Under the pieces are notes generated by a model. It worked only from the letters and a program-made list of their open reading frames with translations, was not told the origin of the DNA and ran no database searches. A DNA stretch of 21,784 nucleotides from DASYSA01 sp036003885 (GTDB lineage: Bacteria; Acidobacteriota; Blastocatellia; UBA7656). Positions 9,075 to 17,183 of this stretch are shown here, piece by piece. The translations under genes were made by a program, and so were the position numbers. The stretch spans positions 1 through 21,784 of the forward strand of contig DASYSA010000223.1 in NCBI GenBank assembly GCA_036003885.1, in the 5' to 3' direction. How positions within the stretch are numbered: position 1 is the stretch's first letter; each line of letters begins with the position of its first letter.

Positions 9075-11255
9075 ATGAAGACCACTGGAGGGACTTCGCA
9101 GGCTTCCAGCAAGAACGTTTTACTCGATCTTCTTACAACTGAGTTCGAGGATGTTGATCAGGCACGTGCTCTGTTCGAAGAGTTCCTGCGGCAAAAGAGC
9201 TACAACGATAGCTTTTGTCTGAAACTGCTCGCACTGGCAAGGCAGAAAACGGGGGCCTCCTGGGCTCTCAGGCGGGCGGCTATCCTGATGCTTGAAAATC
9301 AAGTACTCAAACTTGATCCGACGAGACTGGATGATTTCGATTGGCTCCTCACTCAGCTCAATCTCAAGCCGGCGCGCGGACCTGGCCACGCGATTACAAG
9401 TTCCGTCCTGAGGGAAGGCTTCTCTACGACTGACTTTCGCTACTTCGTTCCCGAGCTTCGACGCAAACTCGAACGACTGAACCGCGTGCACGACAGGATA
9501 AGAGGGGCTAAGACCTCAGAGGACGCGCTGCGCGATTTCATCGAACTGTCCCGCTGTGATTGCAAGCTATCTCTCGCACGCTACCTGTTCACGCCTGAGG
9601 AAGTAGTCGACGAGATTCTGCGCCGCTTGCGAGTGACCGATGGGGTCAGGGATCTGGACCCTTTTCGCGCTCAGTTTATCGACGAAGAGCGAACTGTCGC
9701 CCTGAAGCTGTTACCGGACTTTGAAGCCGGAATCCTGAAGAGACTCTGTGAGACTTCCAGCACCTACTGGGTTTCGGAGGAAACGAGCTCCGAGATTAAT
9801 TCCCTTGTCGAGTATCCGTTGTCGACCGTTGTGCTGGTCATCAAGCCGCCCGGCAGCAACCTCGAATTCGAGATCAAGAGGGCCGGTCGGAGAGGCCGCC
9901 ATTCTTTGAACGTCGTTTACGCGCGAAATGGATACACCGTTCCGCCGTCACATCGGCTCGATGGCGGATCCATGCAATGGCTCTTGCGATATGAGGCCAA
10001 CAGTGCGAGCAAAATCGGCTTCATTTATCGCCACGTGCACGGAACTCAAGCGCCGATCGCCAACTATATCTCCAGAACGACCATTTACTCTGTTCCCTCG
10101 CAAGGGGACGCGGTTCAAACACTACCCTATTTCACAGAGCCCTATTCCTTTGGGAATGGATTTCGCCAGATGCGAGCCGCGATGGCCGAATCCGTGAAGG
10201 CTTTGAAAGCCGAGGGCAACGCCGACTTGCCTGATCTGCCCGGCGACATTGGGTTGTCCGCGCAGTTCATAGGTCACGTCCAACCGGCGCAGTCCATTCT
10301 GAGCGGGACAAGCTCGTTCAGGTTGGACAAGCTGGCGGCATATCTATCACCTGCCGGGCCGACCAGATATTTCAGGGAGGGACTGTCCGCTGCAATCTCG
10401 AAACGAGATGAGAGGCAGTTGGCAGACGAACTTCTGGAAGAAATCCTGGGCGTCTATGTCGCTCCTGAGGTGAGATATCAAACCTATGAACAGTACCTCG
10501 AAGCGGCATTCGTCGTAACCGATAACCGGGTCAGAGCCGATTGGATTTACATCTCCCTGGTGGAACAGATCGCGAGGTTCTGGGGAACGTTGCTGGGGGT
10601 CCGAGGTTACTCCAGAGGAGAGTCGTTTGTCGCAAGAAATGTGGGATTGAAGAGCGTTTGGGACAGAGGCGAATGGAATGTGAGAATCATCTTTATGGAC
10701 CACGACGATCTGTCAATCCCGGGACCGGATGAACAGATCTTTTACGTGTCGGGTGTTCTTCCATGCATGAAAATCGACGAGCGCCACATCTGGGATCGTT
10801 CGACTCCCGAAAGATTTGTCACCAGCGAAGTCGGCTACCTTCAACGCATCTACAGGATTGGTAAGGATGTTGATGAGCAGGGTCAGGCCGCGGCGGATGT
10901 GGAATTGCGAAGGGCTTATAAGAAAACACAGCAGGAACTATTGACGAATCCGAAACTTCGGCAACTCTTCAGCAGGAGATTCCTGGATCGACTCCTGGAT
11001 TGGGACACTGTCGTCGATGGCTACGTTCAAAAGAAACATCTCAAACCGACTGGTGCAGCGTGGAAGCGCAAGATGAGAAAGGTGCTTGACGCAAAGGGAT
11101 ACAAGAAGGTTACGCTCGACTGCTACCTGGAGTTTATAGAGAACAACTGGACGCGGCTGGAGACCTACTCCCATCTTTACAGAGCGGAGGAGACAGCTAG
11201 TACCGGCGAAGACTGCAAGGCTGATAATCTGGCGGTTGCGTTGGCGTACCGTTGA
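9075..11255 (+). CDS. Large protein of unknown function, possible divergent kinase-like C-terminal half
   Basis: A 726-residue protein with no signal peptide or membrane segment, so probably cytoplasmic. I do not recognise the family. The first 230 residues are mostly helical (FLRQKSYNDSFCLKLLALAR and similar). A beta-rich stretch follows, with VVLVIKPPG around K257, faintly like the YKPR strand of lanthionine-synthetase-type kinase folds. Near 516-522 (ESFVARN) and 541-545 (MDHDD) the order resembles a kinase catalytic loop followed by a metal-binding Asp, but the usual catalytic Asp is absent and the spacing from K257 is too long, so this is weak. It sits between the Gly/Lys-rich gene and the first PhyH gene (60 nt downstream). 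The ribosome site is poor (GTGTGAGAT). It may be the core enzyme of the downstream cluster. Confidence 0.7.
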   Translation: MKTTGGTSQASSKNVLLDLLTTEFEDVDQARALFEEFLRQKSYNDSFCLKLLALARQKTGASWALRRAAILMLENQVLKLDPTRLDDFDWLLTQLNLKPARGPGHAITSSVLREGFSTTDFRYFVPELRRKLERLNRVHDRIRGAKTSEDALRDFIELSRCDCKLSLARYLFTPEEVVDEILRRLRVTDGVRDLDPFRAQFIDEERTVALKLLPDFEAGILKRLCETSSTYWVSEETSSEINSLVEYPLSTVVLVIKPPGSNLEFEIKRAGRRGRHSLNVVYARNGYTVPPSHRLDGGSMQWLLRYEANSASKIGFIYRHVHGTQAPIANYISRTTIYSVPSQGDAVQTLPYFTEPYSFGNGFRQMRAAMAESVKALKAEGNADLPDLPGDIGLSAQFIGHVQPAQSILSGTSSFRLDKLAAYLSPAGPTRYFREGLSAAISKRDERQLADELLEEILGVYVAPEVRYQTYEQYLEAAFVVTDNRVRADWIYISLVEQIARFWGTLLGVRGYSRGESFVARNVGLKSVWDRGEWNVRIIFMDHDDLSIPGPDEQIFYVSGVLPCMKIDERHIWDRSTPERFVTSEVGYLQRIYRIGKDVDEQGQAAADVELRRAYKKTQQELLTNPKLRQLFSRRFLDRLLDWDTVVDGYVQKKHLKPTGAAWKRKMRKVLDAKGYKKVTLDCYLEFIENNWTRLETYSHLYRAEETASTGEDCKADNLAVALAYR

Positions 11256-11315
11256 TTCCTGCGAGTCAGGGACGCCTGGTTCGCCTTTCAAAGAAAGAGA
11301 GGGAGGTCCACCGCC

Positions 11316-12089
11316 ATGGCGGTACTCTCACATCAACAACTCACGGATTACGAACGCAACGGTATTGTCTTCCCAATAAGAGTTATTCCAACGGCCGAAG
11401 CATCTCTGTTTCGCAGCGCGCTGATGTCAGTCGCTGATAGTTGCGGAGACGGCTCGCTGAAGCGATTGGATGGTCTGCACCTCTTCTTCGATTGGGCTTA
11501 TCGCCTGGCCAGTCATGAAGTTCTGTTGAATGCAGTAGAGGATGTTCTGGGTAATGACATTTTGATCGACGGTACGCTGGTCTTCTGGAAGCCGCCCCAG
11601 GATTCAGGCTACGTATCCTGGCACCAGGACGCCCTCTATTCCGGCTGGCACCTGACCCCAACGACTTCTACCTGGATCGCGCTCACGCCGAGTCATCCAT
11701 CCAACGGCTGCATGCGGGCGATTGCTTCGTCCCATACACAAGGGCTGCTGAAACATGGAAATGTCTCAGACGAGTCCAATCTGTTATTTCGCGGCGAGCG
11801 AGTTGCACTGGATATCGATGAATCACGAGCGGTAGATATCATCTTGGAGCCAGGCGAGATGTCTCTGCACCAAAGCACGATTATTCACGGGTCGAATCCC
11901 AACACATCCGACGAGCCACGAATCGGCTTTATCGTGCGATTCGTCACCAGCCGAGTGACGAAGAGAGACAGACCGATGCTGCGGGTTCGCGGCAACACAA
12001 ATTGCAGCCACCTGCGACTCGCCGAACCGCCCGACAAGAAGGACCAACAGTCCGCGTTGTCGGCCTGGCGCGCCTTCAGCGGCTGCTAG
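11316..12089 (+). CDS. Phytanoyl-CoA dioxygenase (PhyH) family Fe(II)/2-oxoglutarate hydroxylase
   Basis: A 257-residue cytosolic enzyme of normal family length. The iron triad is visible: H103 and D105 in WHQD, and H191 in IHGSNPN. R202 in EPRIGF would bind the 2-oxoglutarate carboxylate. The Asp in HxD indicates a hydroxylase, because related halogenases have Ala or Gly there. It is clearly related to the PhyH at 13716-14555 (shared RLDxxHxFFxWA, WHQD, HxSNPN and EPRIGF). The substrate is unknown; members act on fatty acyl-CoAs, amino acids or secondary metabolites. The ATG follows GGGAGGT with good spacing. Its stop codon overlaps that of the convergent glycosyltransferase gene. Confidence 0.9.
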   Translation: MAVLSHQQLTDYERNGIVFPIRVIPTAEASLFRSALMSVADSCGDGSLKRLDGLHLFFDWAYRLASHEVLLNAVEDVLGNDILIDGTLVFWKPPQDSGYVSWHQDALYSGWHLTPTTSTWIALTPSHPSNGCMRAIASSHTQGLLKHGNVSDESNLLFRGERVALDIDESRAVDIILEPGEMSLHQSTIIHGSNPNTSDEPRIGFIVRFVTSRVTKRDRPMLRVRGNTNCSHLRLAEPPDKKDQQSALSAWRAFSGC

Positions 12090-13390
12090 CTGCTCAGACG
12101 CAGGGCACGATTGGGAGACCGAAATATTCGCAACTGCCCCGTCGACTCTATTGACCCAACGGAGTCAGCCTTTCCCCAATCTGCTTCGTTCAATCCACCC
12201 AGAATTCCTACCGCCTCACTTCTAACAAAGCGGCAACACCCAGGGCGCTCATTCGCTGCACGCATGGCTCGCTTCGTGATATCGAGCCCTCTAGTCGTAT
12301 TCGTGCCGCGAAGACGAAGAGTCTCCTCGCCGGTCAGGTCGATGATTTCACTAAACCCCGTCGCGTAATCGTATGCTTCGCACATTCTCAAATTGGCGCG
12401 GATATCCAGAGTCTCCACATAGATGTCGCTGTCCGAGAGTATCAGGAACCTCCCTGTCGGATTCGAGTTACTAATCCCCGTATTAAAGCACCATTCTCTA
12501 TTGAACGGGCCGTCGTCTCGCAGGAAGACATATGTGCAATTTGCCGGTAGGGTCGCCGGATCGACCGTGGGTTGAGCGCCTTGCTCGACAATCACAATTG
12601 CGATCCTCGATGCGAAGAACTCGTTATAGTAGCGCGCCAGATACAACGGGTTCTCGTTGACGCTTCCTGCAATGCCTCTGTGTGCGAGGATGAGCGTCGT
12701 CTCGCTCAGAAGACGATCTACCTGAGAGCCGAACAACACTAATGATTTTTCCAGATACCAATGGTGCTCCAGACGATTCTGGGCGTCCGAATAATCGGTT
12801 TCTACCCAGGCCAGGTGCGGGGTGAAACAGTAGCAGTTGAACTGTTGTTGCAGAATGAAACTGGCGTCATCCAATACCGTTTCCGCCCTGCTGTTCAATT
12901 CGATGAACGCGTCAAACACGGCATCTCGCAGGACATAGGCATAGGTCGAATTGGCCCTGGTAATTCGGACTATGTTATCGGAGATCTTGATCGGGTCGTC
13001 CTTATGCAGAGCGCCAAAATACAACATGTGCCAGTCGCGCGGTAGTTGCCCGAAGTAATTGTCGAACCTCCCCTGCAGCTCAGGGTCAAAAACAACGTCA
13101 TCTTCGAAGATGAGTACCTGGGACAGACCGAGCCGACGGGCCTCGCGAATGACCTCCAGGTGACTGACCAGGCATCCATAGGCGCCTCGCGAATGGAACC
13201 AGTTCGTGGGGACACTCAGGGCCTCACCGTCCAATGCAGAGAACCGGCGGACCGAATGAATTCCATGCCGGTCGAATTTGCGCTGCATTCGTTGCCAGCG
13301 ATCCGGCCTTCTGTCCAGATTGATGCAGATTTTGTCTGGGAATGCCTCGTTGATTCCCACATCGGATGCGTCTTTTTTGTCTCTAGTCAT
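12086..13390 (-). CDS. Two-domain glycosyltransferase: GT25 N-terminus fused to GT2-like C-terminus
   Basis: A 434-residue protein. Residues 17-200 match glycosyltransferase family 25 (the LPS galactosyltransferase and collagen galactosyltransferase family), with KICINLDRRPDRW near the start, GAYGCLVSH at 69-77 and the acidic EDD at 96-98 in LIFEDDVVFD. Residues from about 260 look like a second GT-A domain of the GT2/galactosyltransferase type: FNREWCFNTGI at 296-306 and the DxD motif D320-S-D322 in LSDSDIYVE. It may add two sugars in succession. It is the only minus-strand gene here and converges on the first PhyH gene. The ATG at 13390 has only a poor ribosome site (CATCGAGA). The acceptor is unknown. 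Confidence 0.88.
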   Translation of the reverse strand: MTRDKKDASDVGINEAFPDKICINLDRRPDRWQRMQRKFDRHGIHSVRRFSALDGEALSVPTNWFHSRGAYGCLVSHLEVIREARRLGLSQVLIFEDDVVFDPELQGRFDNYFGQLPRDWHMLYFGALHKDDPIKISDNIVRITRANSTYAYVLRDAVFDAFIELNSRAETVLDDASFILQQQFNCYCFTPHLAWVETDYSDAQNRLEHHWYLEKSLVLFGSQVDRLLSETTLILAHRGIAGSVNENPLYLARYYNEFFASRIAIVIVEQGAQPTVDPATLPANCTYVFLRDDGPFNREWCFNTGISNSNPTGRFLILSDSDIYVETLDIRANLRMCEAYDYATGFSEIIDLTGEETLRLRGTNTTRGLDITKRAMRAANERPGCCRFVRSEAVGILGGLNEADWGKADSVGSIESTGQLRIFRSPNRALRLSS

Positions 13391-13431
13391 TCTCGATGCC
13401 AGGCGGCTTGTTGAAGAGGGCCGTAAACCTC

Positions 13432-13505
13432 AAATCGCAGAATCGAGGGCCTGACCCCCGACTCCCTCAAATCGTGGAATCGAGGGCCTGACCCCTGACT
13501 CCTGA
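13432..13505. repeat. Direct tandem repeat, two 37-bp units
   Basis: Two adjacent imperfect copies (13432-13468 and 13469-13505) share AATCGAGGGCCTGACCCC and neighbouring bases, followed by a degenerate CTGACTC tail. They lie in the 325-nt gap between the divergent GT25 gene and the second PhyH gene (13391-13715). Apart from this repeat and the promoter at 13653-13681, I see nothing in that gap. Confidence 0.8.
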
Positions 13506-13652
13506 CTCTGACCCGAACACATCGGAAAGAGTTCACGTGCGCTTAGAGCGCTCGGGCCTCGCAAATTGTATTACGGTTGTGGCTCCTCCTCAACGCTCTG
13601 AAGATAACGAAGCGCGCGGCTGATGAAGATTACATTACGACCAGCGTTCCTG

Positions 13653-13681
13653 TTGACGGTTGGCCATCCATCTCTTAGACT
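13653..13681 (+). promoter_or_regulatory. Sigma70-like promoter of the second PhyH gene
   Basis: TTGACG (13653-13658) and TAGACT (13676-13681) are separated by 17 nt. The expected transcription start is near 13688, about 28 nt before the ATG at 13716. The -10 box and its flanks (TTAGACTGT) are identical to those of the promoter before the TauD gene at 17460. Its position rules out the upstream ATG at 13623 as the start of a transcript made from this promoter. Confidence 0.55.
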
Positions 13682-13715
13682 GTGCCAATCCAAAAGGACG
13701 TGCCGAGACGGAACA

Positions 13716-14555
13716 ATGATCAAAGACGACAGCTCCGTTCTTACTGAACAGCAATTGGCGGACTACGATGAATTGGGATTCGCTCACTCGATCCCAATCC
13801 TGACGGAGGCTGAAGTTCGGCACTACGCCGCCGAAGTCGAAAAGACCTGCCAGGCACTTGGCGATCGAGTCACGCGGCTTGACGCGGCTCACTTCTTTTT
13901 TCGCTGGGCCTGGGACCTCAGCACACACCCGCGCCTGCTGAACTGTATGGAACAACTTCTCGGTCCCAACATGCTGCTGAAATCGACCAGGCTGTTTTAT
14001 AAGTACGGGAGGAGCCCGTCTTTTGTGGGATGGCATCAGGATGGCATCACAGAGAAGCTGATAGATGCTCACGTTCCGGCAATCTGGCTTGGGCTAACGG
14101 CCGCATCCGTAGAAAACGGCTGTCTGCGCGTTGTGCCCCGATCGCATCGTCTTGGTCTCGTTCCACATGCCAATCGTCCCGATTCCGACAACCTGACCGC
14201 CCAGGGCCTGACCGCGCAGGCTGAGATTGACTCTCCGCAGGACGTGGTTATGCGTCCGGGCGAGATGATCCTGCTTCACCCGCTCGTTCTACATGCGTCA
14301 AACCCGAATCAGTCCGCGGAGCCACGCATTGGCTTTACTGCGACCTATTCGACCCCGGCGCTGCGAAGCAGCCGGACAGCAATTGCCTGGGTCCGCGGGG
14401 ATGGGCCCAGAGACTGCTTCGATATAATCGACAAACCACCTGTGGCCTCCCTGGAGAATGCGGTTGCCGCATATCGCGCTCGCAACTATCAGATGCTTTA
14501 CTGCCAGACTCCTTCTCAGCAGGCTGCGACCTCGGGTATCCGCAACGAACTCTGA
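13716..14555 (+). CDS. PhyH family Fe(II)/2-oxoglutarate hydroxylase, paralog of the 11316 gene
   Basis: A 279-residue enzyme when started at the ATG at 13716, which lies just after the promoter and begins the normal family N-terminus (LTEQQLADYDELGF). The frame is open back to an ATG at 13623, but those 31 residues look unlike the family. Iron ligands are H107 and D109 (WHQD) and H193 (LHASNPN); R204 (EPRIGF) is the 2-oxoglutarate anchor. The retained Asp points to hydroxylation. It shares long blocks with the first PhyH protein, so the two arose by duplication and may act on related positions of one substrate. The GT2 gene starts 29 nt downstream, suggesting cotranscription. Confidence 0.9.
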   Translation: MIKDDSSVLTEQQLADYDELGFAHSIPILTEAEVRHYAAEVEKTCQALGDRVTRLDAAHFFFRWAWDLSTHPRLLNCMEQLLGPNMLLKSTRLFYKYGRSPSFVGWHQDGITEKLIDAHVPAIWLGLTAASVENGCLRVVPRSHRLGLVPHANRPDSDNLTAQGLTAQAEIDSPQDVVMRPGEMILLHPLVLHASNPNQSAEPRIGFTATYSTPALRSSRTAIAWVRGDGPRDCFDIIDKPPVASLENAVAAYRARNYQMLYCQTPSQQAATSGIRNEL

Positions 14556-14584
14556 CCCTGTTGTGTCGAAGCAAGGACTCGATA

Positions 14585-15475
14585 ATGACCCTGCCGCTAC
14601 TATCGGTTGTGATCCCAACCTGGAATCGGGCTCACATTATCTGCGAGGCAATCGAAAGCGCCTTCGGTCAGCGGATTGGGCAAATTGAGGTCATCGTAGT
14701 TGATGATGGGTCTACTGACAATACTGTCGACATACTTGCGAAAAGTTTCGGCTCCCGTATCCGTCTGCTGCAGCTGCCCCGCCGCCGCGGCGCAGGGGCA
14801 GCGCGAAACGCCGGCGTAGCTCTGGCGAGCGGGAAGCTGATTGCTTTTCTCGATTCCGACGACCTTTGGCTGCCCGGGAAGCTGGATGCGGAACTCAATG
14901 TGTTGGAGCGTTTTCCGGAAGCGGAGGCGGTAATATCGGATAGTCTGAGCTTCATGGAGGGACGGGCTGAAGATCGCACTCGTTTCATGAGTAACGGTCT
15001 TCTTGCAGCCTCCAACGGGCAGGTGCGCTGGTTGAACGAGTGCAAATGGTTATGGACAAACAGCCAGAACGGCGTGGCGACATGTTCGATAACCTTGCAT
15101 CGGAATGTTGTGGCCCGATTGGGACGGACATTGTTTGCCGAGGATTTGGTTCGCTGCGAAGATTGGGAATTCGAGTTACGCGTCTACCACTTGTGTCGAG
15201 TCGTTGTATTGCCTGAAGTCTGGGCGCAGGTCCGGAGTTTTGACGACGGCTCACGCCTTGGCCGCCCGCTCACCGGGGAGACCACCACTCGGGAACAGGA
15301 AGTTGGCTTGCTGCGTGATCGCCTTACTGTGATGGAGCGGTCGCATTGGCTCAGCGGTCTTGGCGCCGAGTTAGCTGCTGAGCTCGAGCGCTATCGTAGC
15401 GAAACCGCTTGTAGACTCGCTCGCCTGGGTACGCACGCTTCCAGCGTGCCGCCTTTCGTGAAGGACCAAGGCTAA
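14585..15475 (+). CDS. Family 2 glycosyltransferase
   Basis: A 296-residue soluble GT-A enzyme. The N-terminus LLSVVIPTWNRA is the classic GT2 start, VVDDGSTDNT follows near residue 40, and the metal-binding acidic motif is LDSDD at 89-93. The start at 14585 is chosen because it directly precedes the family N-terminus and has AAGGA upstream; the frame also contains an earlier ATG at 14561. The C-terminal tail (LGTHASSVPPFVKDQG) is encoded by the left arm of the REPIN-like element at 15423, so the repeat probably inserted over or extended the original end of the gene. Donor and acceptor are unknown. Confidence 0.9.
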   Translation: MTLPLLSVVIPTWNRAHIICEAIESAFGQRIGQIEVIVVDDGSTDNTVDILAKSFGSRIRLLQLPRRRGAGAARNAGVALASGKLIAFLDSDDLWLPGKLDAELNVLERFPEAEAVISDSLSFMEGRAEDRTRFMSNGLLAASNGQVRWLNECKWLWTNSQNGVATCSITLHRNVVARLGRTLFAEDLVRCEDWEFELRVYHLCRVVVLPEVWAQVRSFDDGSRLGRPLTGETTTREQEVGLLRDRLTVMERSHWLSGLGAELAAELERYRSETACRLARLGTHASSVPPFVKDQG

Positions 15476-15538
15476 GGTCGGGGCCGATTCGCGATGTTCA
15501 CATGCCGAAGGGCACGCTGGAAGCGTGCGTACCCAGGC
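15423..15538. repeat. REPIN-like inverted repeat pair
   Basis: A perfect 28-bp inverted repeat (15423-15450 and 15511-15538) is separated by 60 bp. Each arm is itself a hairpin: GCACGCT-TCC-AGCGTGC at 15433-15449 and its counterpart at 15512-15528. Two hairpin-forming arms in opposite orientation are the hallmark of REPINs, which are mobilised in trans by RAYT (IS200-like) transposases. No such transposase is in the window. The element covers the stop codon of the GT2 gene and ends 18 nt before the next start codon. Confidence 0.8.
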
Positions 15539-15556
15539 TACCCAGGGGATTTTCTT

Positions 15557-16249
15557 ATGATCGATCTCAGCATTGCGATTCAACATACTCCCCATCGTGA
15601 AGACCGCCGGAAATGGGCCCAGGCAATCATTGAACAGTTGCGGAATGAGAATCCCGACGTACCGACTGCGGTCATTGAGGATATTCAGAGCGAAGGTTGT
15701 TGGCCGACATATCGTCGAGCTCTCGAGGCCGCCAACGCCGCTTCACATCACATCGTTTTACAGGATGATCTCGGCCTGTGCCGGGACTTCATACGATCGG
15801 TTAAAGAAGTGATCCGTGTGAGGCCCGGGAACCTGATCGCTCTGTACACGAACGCAACTTCTGTGTTCACTGCTCGAGAGCGGGGTGAGTCATGGATCGA
15901 GAAATCGGGCGTGTCGGGTCCCGCTGTAGTCTGGCCAACAGGTCTGATTGGCGAGTTCCTACAGTGGCAGGACCGGCACATCGACCGGAGCTTTGTGTTT
16001 GACACCGTCCGTGTCTCAATGTGGCTCATCAAGACCTCAAAGAGAGCCTTCGCAACTGTCCCCTCGCTCACTCAGCACTTAGGCTGTGAGTCCTCTACCC
16101 TGGGACTCAATAGTCCCTCCAAGGTTGCTGCCTGGTTCATCGGAGAAGATCGGTCCGCGCTCGATATAGATTGGTCGCTGGGCGTCTCCGCGCCGGTCCA
16201 GGATGGCTCCAACGTTAGACCGGAATGGTGGGAGCACTTCAAAGAGTAG
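15557..16249 (+). CDS. Glycosyltransferase-like protein, specificity unknown
   Basis: A 230-residue soluble protein started at the ATG at 15557, which has AGGGG upstream and precedes an ordinary protein N-terminus (MIDLSIAIQHTPHREDRR). An earlier ATG at 15494 would add 21 residues encoded by the REPIN arm and is rejected. HHIVLQDDLGLC, with acidic residues D70-D71, resembles the metal-binding site of GT-A glycosyltransferases, and the beta-strand/helix pattern before it fits that fold. A later WPTGLIGEFLQW stretch and the C-terminal WWEHFKE are unassigned. It lies between the GT2 and methyltransferase genes and probably acts in the same pathway. The family call is tentative. Confidence 0.7.
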   Translation: MIDLSIAIQHTPHREDRRKWAQAIIEQLRNENPDVPTAVIEDIQSEGCWPTYRRALEAANAASHHIVLQDDLGLCRDFIRSVKEVIRVRPGNLIALYTNATSVFTARERGESWIEKSGVSGPAVVWPTGLIGEFLQWQDRHIDRSFVFDTVRVSMWLIKTSKRAFATVPSLTQHLGCESSTLGLNSPSKVAAWFIGEDRSALDIDWSLGVSAPVQDGSNVRPEWWEHFKE

Positions 16250-16286
16250 ATTCCCGGCCTTCGAGCGAGAGATGAGGAGATTAACA

Positions 16287-17075
16287 ATGGAAGAGGTTCA
16301 TCTATGGCGCGGGTCGGCCGAGCAACGAGCCCTCCGTTCTCACTGCCGGAAGTCAGGACAGTTTGTTTACTTTGACCGACAACTCGACTCTCCCAACTGG
16401 GACGGCAAAGCGGTAATGGACTTTGGCGGCAATACGGGCGAGCTTCTGATGGATGCCGGTTGCACGATACGTCCTGAAAACTACTATTGTCTTGATGTTC
16501 TCGAAGAAGCGCTGGAGGCAGGACGCAAGAGATTTCCTAAGGCTCATTGGATTCACTACGATCGCTACAACTGTTCCTTCAACCCTGAGGGTATCGCCGA
16601 TTTGCCGATTCCGGATATTGGGATTCAGTTCGACATCATTCTGGCTTATTCCGTTTTCACTCACACGACTCGAGACGAAATGGGAGACCTGGTGGTCCAA
16701 TTACGATCACGTCTCGTGCCAGGCGGCGTGCTGGCTTTTACATTCATCGATCCTCATTGGAAATCCTGGCCCGCCACCTATGAGGGCGACAATTTGAAAT
16801 GGCGTTTAGAAAAAGCGCTTGAAACGAACCCGGCAGTTGATGTCAGCGGCCTGCTGGAACAGAGCAGCAATGCGGACTGGTGCGCGCTGGTAGACGGTGC
16901 CGAGCTGTATGTCAATAGCAATGGCATCTGGGACAACAAAGCCCACCAGTCATGCCTTTCATATAACGTTTACTATACTGTGGAGTTCTTGCAACAAGAG
17001 TTCCCTCGGGCTACAGTCCGTCCCCCGGTCAATGGGGAAATGCAGCATTGCTGTATTATGCGGAAGGAGAGCTAA
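16287..17075 (+). CDS. SAM-dependent class I methyltransferase
   Basis: A 262-residue protein with a Rossmann methyltransferase core. Motif I is VMDFGGNTGE at 43-52, an acidic strand end CLDVLEE follows about 25 residues later, FDIILAYSVFTH corresponds to motif IV/post-II, and LVPGGVLAFTFID to motif VI. The start at 16287 is preceded by GAGGAGA at normal spacing; the frame is open to 16203, but that would overlap the previous gene. The C-terminal half carries a Cys-rich end (HCCIMRKES). The substrate is unknown; O-methylation of a sugar or hydroxyl group would suit the neighbouring enzymes. Confidence 0.88.
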   Translation: MEEVHLWRGSAEQRALRSHCRKSGQFVYFDRQLDSPNWDGKAVMDFGGNTGELLMDAGCTIRPENYYCLDVLEEALEAGRKRFPKAHWIHYDRYNCSFNPEGIADLPIPDIGIQFDIILAYSVFTHTTRDEMGDLVVQLRSRLVPGGVLAFTFIDPHWKSWPATYEGDNLKWRLEKALETNPAVDVSGLLEQSSNADWCALVDGAELYVNSNGIWDNKAHQSCLSYNVYYTVEFLQQEFPRATVRPPVNGEMQHCCIMRKES

Positions 17076-17183
17076 TCTCTTCTTGAAAAAGAATTGGTGC
17101 GCCGATGACCGCGGGTTGTGCGCTGCTCGCTTAGCGAATCAAAACAGCGGAATTCAGAGTGGACTTATAGGCTCAGGGTTCGT

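Noticed and set aside
11619..11630. Possible 2OG-dependent halogenase activity in the PhyH proteins
   Set aside because: All four Fe(II)/2OG enzymes keep the Asp of HxD, which chlorinating members replace with Ala or Gly.
13623..13715. Earlier ATG for the second PhyH gene
   Set aside because: It lies upstream of the predicted transcription start, and the added residues do not resemble the family.
15494..15556. Earlier ATG for the glycosyltransferase-like gene
   Set aside because: The extra residues are encoded by the REPIN arm, and the ATG at 15557 has its own ribosome site.
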